NCBI GenBank assembly: GCA_007121175.1
Contig: SKMG01000100.1
Span: forward strand, 1 to 15,910
Length of the DNA stretch: 15,910 bases
Reading direction: 5' to 3'
Source: Trueperaceae bacterium
GTDB taxonomy: Bacteria > Deinococcota > Deinococci > Deinococcales > Trueperaceae
A program made the translations under genes and the position numbers. Under the pieces are notes generated by a model, which had not been told where the DNA came from, searched no databases, and was given only the letters and a program-made list of their open reading frames with translations. Shown here piece after piece: positions 1 through 10,212 of this stretch (positions are counted from its first letter, which is position 1; the number at the start of each line of letters is the position of its first letter).

Positions 1-371
1 ACCGGGCGACTCCTGAGCTCACGAACGGCGCTGCGCAACTCTGCCAGGCCGAGTTCGGTGAGCGTGGCGAGCGTCAGCCCGTAGGCGCGTTCACGGAACG
101 AGGCTTCGATGTTGGCCAGCATCTGGCTCGGTCCGTAGTAGGTGGTGCCGAAACTCACGATCCCCACCGTTCGCGAGCGGCGCGTCACCAGGTTGCGCGC
201 GGCGCCGTTGGGCAGGTACTCGAGCTCGCGAATGGCCTCGAGCACGCGTGCGCGGGTCGCAGGCGCCACGCTGGCGTGCCGGTTGATCACCCGGGAGACC
301 GTCTGGTATGAGACGCCCGCTTTGCGCGCGACGTCGAGCATCGTCGCCTGCCGTTCAGCCTCTGCCGACAC
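1..371 (-). CDS. LacI-family transcriptional repressor (5' part only; cut by window edge)
   Basis: About 123 N-terminal residues are visible and the rest lies outside the window. The helix-turn-helix reads LDVARKAGVSYQTVSRVIN. Its recognition helix contains YQTVSRV, as in E. coli LacI. The hinge-helix follows (EYLPNGAARNL, with the ARxL minor-groove motif), then the start of the periplasmic-binding-protein-like effector domain (TVGIVSFGTTYYG). The GTG at 371 is chosen because AAGGGG lies about 5 nt upstream; an in-frame GTG at 377 and ATG at 341 are alternatives. The regulated genes presumably lie beyond the left edge, so the sugar or other effector is unknown. A promoter with two palindromic operators sits immediately upstream, suggesting autoregulation. 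The family call is secure; the specificity is not. Confidence 0.93.
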   Translation of the reverse strand, partial: MSAEAERQATMLDVARKAGVSYQTVSRVINRHASVAPATRARVLEAIRELEYLPNGAARNLVTRRSRTVGIVSFGTTYYGPSQMLANIEASFRERAYGLTLATLTELGLAELRSAVRELRSRP

Positions 372-383
372 GTGCACCCCTTC

Positions 384-397
384 AGTGAGCGCTCATC
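384..397. promoter_or_regulatory. Second LacI-type operator-like palindrome
   Basis: The core TGAGCGCTCA (386-395) is a perfect 10-bp palindrome, and the wider AGTGAGCGCTCATC resembles the symmetric lac operator. Its centre lies 36 bp from the centre of the palindrome at 420-433, in the leader just upstream of the ribosome binding site. It is probably a second site for the same repressor (inference). Confidence 0.5.
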
Positions 398-419
398 GAG
401 CGCTGCGTGCGACCTGGTT

Positions 420-433
420 TGTGAACGTTCACA
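420..433. promoter_or_regulatory. LacI-family operator, perfect 14-bp palindrome
   Basis: TGTGAACGTTCACA is a perfect palindrome with the central CG typical of LacI-family sites. It begins at the last base of the -10 box and spans the predicted start of transcription of the lacI-type gene, so binding would block RNA polymerase. The half site TGTGA matches what a YQ..R recognition helix (the E. coli LacI type) is known to contact. Confidence 0.72.
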
Positions 434-461
434 TGATACCTCTGCCGGCGAGCTCCGTCAA
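433..461 (-). promoter_or_regulatory. Sigma70-type promoter of the lacI-type gene
   Basis: On the minus strand, TTGACG (461-456) is followed by a 17-bp spacer and TATCAT (438-433). Both hexamers are close to the TTGACA/TATAAT consensus at ideal spacing. The predicted transcription start is near 426, inside the palindrome 420-433, which is the classic arrangement for repression by a LacI protein. Seen directly; activity is inferred. Confidence 0.7.
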
Positions 462-541
462 GCGCTGCCCCTCTCCCGGCGCGCCAGCCGATCCCCCACT
501 CGCGGCGCGCCAGCCGATATCCGAGCACGAGGCCACACGAC

Positions 542-572
542 GAGGCGGCGCCCGCGTTGCGGGCGCCGCCTC
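542..572 (-). terminator. GC-rich hairpin terminator of the aclB-aclA-icd operon
   Basis: A perfect 14-bp inverted repeat (542-555 with 559-572, 3-nt loop) begins 17 nt past the icd stop codon. No T-run follows on either strand, so it is a terminator or mRNA-stabilising hairpin of the U-tract-less type. It is also the boundary with the promoter of the lacI-type gene downstream. The rest of the 372-589 gap holds that promoter and its operators. Confidence 0.68.
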
Positions 573-589
573 CAACCTGCCAAGGAGGA

Positions 590-4778
<4,189 letters not shown>

Positions 4779-6092
4779 CTAGTTCTCCCCCTTCAGCGCC
4801 ATCGACACGATCCTCGTCATGTGGGTCTCTGGTCCGTAGACCTCGATCGGGACGTTCAGCTCCTTGCCGAGCTCGCGCATCATCCGCAGCCCCTCGCGGT
4901 AGTTCGGGCCGCCGCGACGTACGTAGATGCGGACCCGGTGGTCCTGCAGCGCGATCTTGTACTCCCTGAGCGCCCGGATGATGCCCTTGAAGGTGTTCGC
5001 GACGTCGGTGAAGTTGGCGATGCCCCCGCCGATGAGCAGGACCTTGCCCTTCGGGTGCTTGGTACGCGTCATGAGGTCGAGGATGGTACGGGCGTAGAGG
5101 TAGGTGAACTCCTCGTTCGGATCGCCCGAGTACTCGCCGTAGTTCGCCAGGTCCTCCATGAACCCGAGATCGGTGATGGTGTCGGCGAAGATGACCGAGG
5201 CGCCGCCGCCGGCCACCATCGTCCAGATCCGACCCTCGGGGTTGAGGACGGTGAGCTTCAGCGAGGCGCCAGTCTTGGCGTCGAGGTTCTCGATGAACGC
5301 CTCCTCCTTCGAGGCGACCTGGCCGAACGGCGTCGGGAAGTCGATGTCGCCCCACCGCTTGCCGCTCTCGAACGTCGCGGCGCTGTCGAGCTTGGCGGCG
5401 AGGTCGAGCGGTATGACGGCGTCTTTGGTGACGACGATCGGGTTGATCTCGAGGAACGTGAAGTTCAGGTCGGCGTAGAGCTTGAACAGCGACTCGATGA
5501 AGCCGGCGAGATGGGCCCGCCGGTCGGCCGGTACCCGGGTGAGGAGTTCGGCCTCGATCTGCTCGGCCGTGGGCAACGTGCCGATCGGCACGGGCAACCG
5601 CAACGCCCGGGCCTCGACGTCGCCGACGTCCACGCCGCCCTCGTGGAGGAACAGGATCTCGTCGCCGTCGCTGGTCGCGACCATGGCGAGGTAGCGCTCG
5701 TCGGCCGGGTCGTGCGTGCAGCACGGCTCGATCAGGAAGTGGGTCAAGCGCCCGAAGGTGCCCTCGTCGAGCGGCTTGCCCTGCTCGTCGAACTGTCCGT
5801 AGATGGTGAGCGGGGCCTTGGCCTTGTCGGCGATCCAGCGCTTGGCCTGCTCGAAGGAGGCGTCGACCAGGACCAGGTCGTTCTTGCCCCGACGCTTGAT
5901 GAGCTGGTCGGGCTTCACCACCAGCTTCTGTTCCAGCAACCACTCGTGTCGCGCCGGCAGGGCATCGAGTTCGGTCTCGGGCGTCACGCTGATGAACTTG
6001 TCTGGGACGGTGTGCTGACCACCCGAGTACTCCCCGAGCCAGCGCGCGATCATGCGCATGCCGTCCGCCTCACGTATCGGCTTCTGTGCCAC
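4779..6092 (-). CDS. aclB: ATP-citrate lyase, small subunit (ATP-grasp / citrate-binding)
   Basis: This is the partner subunit of the neighbouring large subunit. It supplies the ATP-grasp fold, which phosphorylates the histidine of AclA, and the citrate-binding domain. The 437 residues align by eye with the N-terminal part of human ACLY: LVVKPDQLIKRRG (57-69), HEGGVDVGDVEA (150-161), LEINPIVVTKD (214-224), GASLKLTVLNPEGRIWTMVA (275-294), ANYGEYSGDP (316-325) and RRGGPNYREGLRMM (392-405). The GTG at 6092 is chosen because AAAAGGAGG (6108-6100) lies 7 nt upstream; an upstream extension to 6185 has no homology. The gene order aclB-aclA matches green sulfur bacteria. Plant nomenclature for the two subunits is reversed. 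Confidence 0.96.
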   Translation of the reverse strand: MAQKPIREADGMRMIARWLGEYSGGQHTVPDKFISVTPETELDALPARHEWLLEQKLVVKPDQLIKRRGKNDLVLVDASFEQAKRWIADKAKAPLTIYGQFDEQGKPLDEGTFGRLTHFLIEPCCTHDPADERYLAMVATSDGDEILFLHEGGVDVGDVEARALRLPVPIGTLPTAEQIEAELLTRVPADRRAHLAGFIESLFKLYADLNFTFLEINPIVVTKDAVIPLDLAAKLDSAATFESGKRWGDIDFPTPFGQVASKEEAFIENLDAKTGASLKLTVLNPEGRIWTMVAGGGASVIFADTITDLGFMEDLANYGEYSGDPNEEFTYLYARTILDLMTRTKHPKGKVLLIGGGIANFTDVANTFKGIIRALREYKIALQDHRVRIYVRRGGPNYREGLRMMRELGKELNVPIEVYGPETHMTRIVSMALKGEN

Positions 6093-6181
6093 GTCCAAGC
6101 CTCCTTTTCCGTGCCTGCATCGTTGTATGCACGCCGCGCGCGTGGAAGGGGTAGATGACCCGACGCAAGGCGTGGCGGACG
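6093..6181 (-). other. Gap between the amidohydrolase gene and aclB, with aclB ribosome binding site
   Basis: These 89 nt hold a very strong Shine-Dalgarno site for aclB (AAAAGGAGG, 6108-6100) and a small inverted repeat TGCAT/ATGCA (6116-6120 with 6127-6131). A TTGAC hexamer occurs at the far end, but no -10 lies at proper spacing, so I cannot name a convincing promoter. The ACL operon may be read through from upstream, use a non-sigma70 promoter, or start inside the preceding gene. Confidence 0.45.
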
Positions 6182-7522
6182 TCAACCTCCGTAATGCCCC
6201 TGCAGCACCTCCAGCAGCCCGAGGGAGCGCGCCAACTCGGTCGGCAGCAGCACGCCGACCGCGACGACGCCCGGCAGGCGCCCGATCCTGACCCCACCGG
6301 TGATGGTGGCTCGGTTGCGCACCTCGTCGACGTCCCAGCCGGTCAAGGCCGCTAGCCGCTCGATGGCGTTGTCCGTGGCTCGGTTGACGTCTCGGCCGGT
6401 ACCGACCATCTCGAGCGGATGCCGGCCCCTCTCGATTCGCACGCCCATGCTCCGCGCGAGGCTCTCGCTGGCGGAGCGCTCGTGGTCGGTCAGCGGACGA
6501 AGCACTCGCGGGAGGTCCTCGGGTCTGGCCAGGACGATCGGGCCAGGCAGCCCGACGTCCTCGATCAGGTCGATGCGGAGCGTCACCTCCGCCGCGACGT
6601 CGGTGGTGTGGTCCGCGAGCTCACCGTCGCCTTGCATCGCGTGCACGTCGCCGACGTACACGCCGGCGCCCTCGACCCGCACCGGGGCCACCAGCACGGA
6701 CCCCTCTCTCACCTCGTTGATGTCCATGTGCCCGTCGGTCAGCTGCTCGAAGCAGCTCGGGTCCATAGCATGCGGGCCGCTCAGCTCGGCGAGCCGCCAG
6801 GCGAGGTCGCCGGCGTTGCGGGAAGACGGCACGCTCATCGGCGGTAGCGTCCCGACGTTGCCGATCATCGGCTCGACCGGAGCGCTGACGCACCAGGGGC
6901 TGTCCATCGCGAACCGGGTCACGGCGTACTGCCGAGATCCTGCCGGCAACGCCAGCCGCGCCTCGGCATCGCGACGAATCCGCGCGACGCCGTCGCCATG
7001 GACCGTCACCCCCACCCGGCGGGCGTCGTCGAAGGCCATCGTGTAGCCCTGGGCGAAGCGGTAGGGTCGCACCGGCGAGCCGCACCGTCGACACACGACG
7101 CTGGGGGGATCGTCACCGGTCAGCGCCGTGTTGGGGTTCACCAGGCCGCACCCCGGGCACTTGGCCGCGACGCCCGGGTCGCCGGCATGGTGGGCGGGGT
7201 CGATGGCGTGGGTCCCGCTGACGGTGGCTGCCGATAGGACCCGGATGGACTCGATCCGCAGGACCACGGCGTCGCCGGGGGAGGCGCCCTCGATCCGGAG
7301 AGGCCGCGTGACCTCGTGCCCGCTGGCGTGATCGGGTGTGAGCATCGAACCCCAGCAGCCAGGCGGCGTCCGGAAGCGTACCGTCGAACCGGGAGCAACG
7401 GGTCCCAGCATCGGCTCGGACGGGTCGAGCACCCAGACGTAGTCCTCGACGACCAGATCCGGCCCGGCCGCAGCGTCGCCAGCGGGCCCGGGCTCACCCG
7501 GGCGCCGCTCAGCGTCCACCAC
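6182..7522 (-). CDS. Acetamidase/formamidase-family amidohydrolase with inserted zinc-ribbon
   Basis: The FmdA/AmdA family hydrolyses small amides (formamide, acetamide) to ammonia and the acid. The 446-residue protein carries the family signature GDVHAMQGDGE (291-301), preceded by MDINEVREGSVLVAPV (266-281), where the family usually has an MDI..L..G..L.LPV pattern. Early motifs include DHASGHEVTRPLRIEGASPGD. Unusual is CPGCG (122-126) and CRRCG (144-148), two CxxC pairs 19 apart, which look like a zinc-ribbon inserted between the early strands and the catalytic core and make it longer than typical members. The GTG at 7522 has AGGAG 6 nt upstream; a second GTG follows directly. It overlaps the aldolase gene by 14 nt, so the two are probably coupled. 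It is the last gene of the SBP/permease operon. The exact amide substrate is unknown. Confidence 0.88.
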   Translation of the reverse strand: MVDAERRPGEPGPAGDAAAGPDLVVEDYVWVLDPSEPMLGPVAPGSTVRFRTPPGCWGSMLTPDHASGHEVTRPLRIEGASPGDAVVLRIESIRVLSAATVSGTHAIDPAHHAGDPGVAAKCPGCGLVNPNTALTGDDPPSVVCRRCGSPVRPYRFAQGYTMAFDDARRVGVTVHGDGVARIRRDAEARLALPAGSRQYAVTRFAMDSPWCVSAPVEPMIGNVGTLPPMSVPSSRNAGDLAWRLAELSGPHAMDPSCFEQLTDGHMDINEVREGSVLVAPVRVEGAGVYVGDVHAMQGDGELADHTTDVAAEVTLRIDLIEDVGLPGPIVLARPEDLPRVLRPLTDHERSASESLARSMGVRIERGRHPLEMVGTGRDVNRATDNAIERLAALTGWDVDEVRNRATITGGVRIGRLPGVVAVGVLLPTELARSLGLLEVLQGHYGG

Positions 7523-8303
7523 CAGCCGCTCCTGCCCTGGCCTTGGCGAGCCACGGGCGCAGGCCGGCGGTCAGGATCGTCACCGCCGTGCAGCGCACCA
7601 TCAGCGCCCCGCGCGCGATCCACTGGGCCGCCTCGTCCCCATCTTGCGCCGTGACCTGGAGCGCCTTGTCCGATGCGAGCACCTTCTCCTGCGCAGCCAG
7701 GCCGACCTCCTGGACGTGCGGATGGCCTTTGTTGCCCGGATGCCCCATCGTCAGCGACAGATCGCCGTAGCCGATGACCACGGCGTCGAGCCCGTCGACC
7801 GCGAGGATCGAGTCGAGGTTGGCGATGCCGATCTCGTCCTCGACGAGCGCCATGATCATCGTCTCGCGGTTGGAGTGCTCGTAGAAGCCGCTCTCGGCGC
7901 CCCAACCGGCGCCGCGCATGGTGCCGGCGCTGCGCTCTCCCACCGGCGGATACTTGATGGCGCTGACGGCGAACTCGACGTCTTCTGCCGACTGCGTGTG
8001 CGCCATGATCACGCCCATGGCGCCGGTCTCGAGATACGGCAAGATGGCTTCGGGATCGCGCGAGCGTGGCAGGCGGATGATCGTGTCCATCCCTCCGGCC
8101 TCCGCGGCGCGCACCGTGTGCGACAGCGTCGCGAGGTCGAATGGTCCGTGCTCGATATCGAGCCACAGCCACTCGAACCCGAGTGCGCCGACGAGGTCGA
8201 CGATCTCGGGCGAGGGCCACAACAGGCCGATACCGTACGAGGGGGTCTTGGCAGCGATGCGTTGCTTGATCCGGTTCGTGCGCATGATACTGGGCAACTC
8301 CAT
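7509..8303 (-). CDS. HpcH/HpaI-type metal-dependent class II aldolase
   Basis: The HpcH/HpaI family cleaves 4-hydroxy-2-oxo acids to pyruvate (or a relative) and an aldehyde, using a divalent metal. In this 264-residue protein the HpaI active-site residues are all found with matching spacing: His52 (LDIEHGPFD; HpaI His45), Arg77 (IIRLPR; Arg70), metal ligand Glu155 (ALVEDE; Glu149) and metal ligand Asp181 (GYGDLS; Asp175). The start is uncertain. The ATG at 8303 has no good Shine-Dalgarno site. The ATG at 8285 (MRTNRIKQRI) fits where family members usually begin. The only strong SD, AAGGAGGT (8360-8353), lies 50 nt upstream of 8303 with no ATG, GTG or TTG at normal spacing. The gene sits between dppC and the amidohydrolase gene. 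The substrate is unknown; CitE-like and macrophomate-synthase-like activities are alternatives. Confidence 0.9.
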   Translation of the reverse strand: MELPSIMRTNRIKQRIAAKTPSYGIGLLWPSPEIVDLVGALGFEWLWLDIEHGPFDLATLSHTVRAAEAGGMDTIIRLPRSRDPEAILPYLETGAMGVIMAHTQSAEDVEFAVSAIKYPPVGERSAGTMRGAGWGAESGFYEHSNRETMIMALVEDEIGIANLDSILAVDGLDAVVIGYGDLSLTMGHPGNKGHPHVQEVGLAAQEKVLASDKALQVTAQDGDEAAQWIARGALMVRCTAVTILTAGLRPWLAKARAGAAGGGR

Positions 8304-8352
8304 GTGGTCGAACGACTGCAGGGCGACGTGTGGGGAACTCGGCTCGTGCGTG

Positions 8353-8360
8353 ACCTCCTT
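8353..8360 (-). promoter_or_regulatory. Orphan Shine-Dalgarno sequence upstream of the aldolase gene
   Basis: AAGGAGGT on the minus strand is a near-perfect anti-SD match just after the dppC stop. No canonical start codon occurs at 4-12 nt downstream in any frame; the nearest in-frame start is the ATG at 8303. Either the aldolase begins at an unusual codon, or the site is a relic or has a regulatory use. Confidence 0.4.
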
Positions 8361-8366
8361 GGGTGG

Positions 8367-9260
8367 CTAGTCCAGCCTCGGATCGAGCAGGTCCCTCACC
8401 CAATCGCCGATGAGGTTGACGGAGAGCACCAGCAGCATCAGCGCCACGCCCGGAAGGGTCGCCGGCCACCACGCTAGGCGCAGCACGTCGCGCGCCTCGG
8501 AGAGCATGCCGCCCCAGGTGGGGACGTCGGGCGGGATGCCCACGCCGATGAAGCTGAGCGCGGCGGCCACCACGATGTTCTTCGCGACGTCGAAGCTGGC
8601 GATGACGATGATCGGCGCCAGCATGTTGGGTGTGATGTGCTTGACGAGGACGCGTGAGCGCGAGGCGCCCAGCGAGCGAGCCGCGAGCACGAACTCCTGG
8701 TTGCGCATGGCCAGCACCTGGGCGCGCGCCACCCGCGCGTAGTTCACCCACCCCGTGAAGCCGAGGATCAGGATCACCTGCAGTAGGCCACCTCCCAAGA
8801 CCGACAGGATCGCGATGTAGAGGACCATGCTCGGCAAGGCGATCTGGATGTCGGCGCCGCGCATGATGATGTCTTCCCAGATGCCACCGTTGTAGCCCGC
8901 CAACAGCCCCAACACCAGGCCGAGCGTGCCGCCGATCATGACGGTGCTGAGGCCGATCAGCAGCGACAGGCGCGCTCCGTAGAGCACGCGCGTCCACACG
9001 TCGCGGCCGAGCCCGTCGGTCCCCATCAACCGGAAGTCGCCGCTGGCGTCCACGGTGAGCGGCGGCGTCAGCCGATCACGAAGCTCGATCTGGTTCGGCT
9101 CGTAGCGCGTGAAGAGCGGAGCGAACAGCGCCAGGACCACGATCAGGAGCAGCATGGCGAAGCTGAAGACGACTGGCGCGGTCAGCTTCAGGTCTCGGAT
9201 CGAGCGGCGCAGCCGACCGAAGCGGGTGGTGTTCGACACGATCGTGACGTCGGCGGCCAT
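8367..9260 (-). CDS. ABC transporter permease, DppC/OppC type
   Basis: This inner-membrane permease of a peptide/nickel/opine-type importer has 297 residues, normal for the family. It has an N-terminal membrane segment (about 27-51), an external loop with the DppC-type motif LMGTDGLGRDVWTRVLYGAR (78-97), and then a core of five membrane segments. The cytoplasmic EAA loop that docks the ATPase is EFVLAARSLGAS at 189-200, continuing through HITPN (208-212). Conserved LSFIGVGIPPDVPTWG follows at 235-250. The ATG lies 1 nt after the dppB stop, with GGAGG just upstream, so the two permeases are translated together. No ATPase partner is encoded nearby. The transported solute is not predictable from the permease. 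Confidence 0.95.
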   Translation of the reverse strand: MAADVTIVSNTTRFGRLRRSIRDLKLTAPVVFSFAMLLLIVVLALFAPLFTRYEPNQIELRDRLTPPLTVDASGDFRLMGTDGLGRDVWTRVLYGARLSLLIGLSTVMIGGTLGLVLGLLAGYNGGIWEDIIMRGADIQIALPSMVLYIAILSVLGGGLLQVILILGFTGWVNYARVARAQVLAMRNQEFVLAARSLGASRSRVLVKHITPNMLAPIIVIASFDVAKNIVVAAALSFIGVGIPPDVPTWGGMLSEARDVLRLAWWPATLPGVALMLLVLSVNLIGDWVRDLLDPRLD

Positions 9261-9261
9261 C

Positions 9262-10182
9262 TCAGGCCTCCGACCTGACGCGAGGATCGATCACGCCGTA
9301 GAGCAGGTCGACGATCAGGTTGATGAAGACCACGACAGCGGCGATCATGATCGTCGAACCGAGCACCAGCGGCACGTCGCGGCCGAGCACCGCCTGCACC
9401 AGGAGCCGGCCCAGACCCGGCCAGGCGAAGACCATCTCGGTGACCACCGCGCCGCTGAGCAAGTTGCTGAACTGCAGCCCGAGTATCGTCACCACCGGGA
9501 TCAGGGCGTTGCGCATGGCGTGCCGGAAGATCACGCTCCGCTCGGCGACGCCCTTCGACCGGGCCGTGCGGATGAAGTCGAGCGACAGCACCTCCAGCAG
9601 CGAGGAGCGTATGAGGCGCGCATTCTGCGCGACGAACACCGCGCTCAGCGTGATCACCGGCAGGACCAGGGCCAGCGCGCTGGTGCGGCCGCCCACCGGT
9701 GTCCAGCGGAGGCCGACGCTGAACACCAGGATCAGCATGATCCCGAACCAGAAGACCGGGATCGCCTGGGCGAACACGGCAGCTGCCATCGCCGCACGGT
9801 CGAACACCGAGTTGCGCCAGATGGCGGACACCACGCCGACCGGGAAGGCGACGACGACCGCCATCAGCTGAGCGAGAATGGTGAGCTGGAGCGTGGCAGG
9901 AACGCGCTCGAGGACCAGCGTCGCCACGGGGCGGTGCTGCCTCACCGAGGTGCCGAGGTCGCCGCGCACGAGGCCGGCCATGTAGCGGGCGTACTGCACA
10001 TAGATGGGCTGGTCGAAACCCATCCTCTCGCGCACACGCTCGATGTCCGCCAGGGTCGCACCTTCCCCTGCCATCAGCGCCACGGGATCGCCCGACAGGT
10101 GCATCAGGCCGAAGATCAGCACGGTCAACGCCAGCAGCACGAAGGCGAGCTGCCCGAGCCGCCGAACGAAGAGCACCATCAT
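9262..10182 (-). CDS. ABC transporter permease, DppB/OppB type
   Basis: This is the partner permease of the DppC-type protein; 306 residues is normal for the family. The N-terminal membrane segment (about 9-29) ends in the DppB-family pattern LSGDPVALMAGE (29-40). The ERMGFDQPIYVQYARYM and GDLGTSVRQHRPV segments follow, then the core membrane helices. The EAA loop is DFIRTARSKGVAERSVIFRH (202-221), followed by AMRNALIPV. The C-terminus is YGVIDPRVR, as usual. The gene starts 30 nt after the hydrolase stop. Its AGGAGG (10200-10195) is 12 nt before the first ATG and could pair with CCTCC (10191-10187). It is probably essential for the import function; the substrate is unknown. Confidence 0.95.
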   Translation of the reverse strand: MMVLFVRRLGQLAFVLLALTVLIFGLMHLSGDPVALMAGEGATLADIERVRERMGFDQPIYVQYARYMAGLVRGDLGTSVRQHRPVATLVLERVPATLQLTILAQLMAVVVAFPVGVVSAIWRNSVFDRAAMAAAVFAQAIPVFWFGIMLILVFSVGLRWTPVGGRTSALALVLPVITLSAVFVAQNARLIRSSLLEVLSLDFIRTARSKGVAERSVIFRHAMRNALIPVVTILGLQFSNLLSGAVVTEMVFAWPGLGRLLVQAVLGRDVPLVLGSTIMIAAVVVFINLIVDLLYGVIDPRVRSEA

Positions 10183-10212
10183 CGGCGGAGGATCCCTCCT
10201 ACTACACGCGCC

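Noticed and set aside
6116..6131. TGCAT/ATGCA inverted repeat upstream of aclB as an operator
   Set aside because: Arms of only 5 bp with a 6-nt loop could arise by chance, and there is no supporting promoter or regulator.
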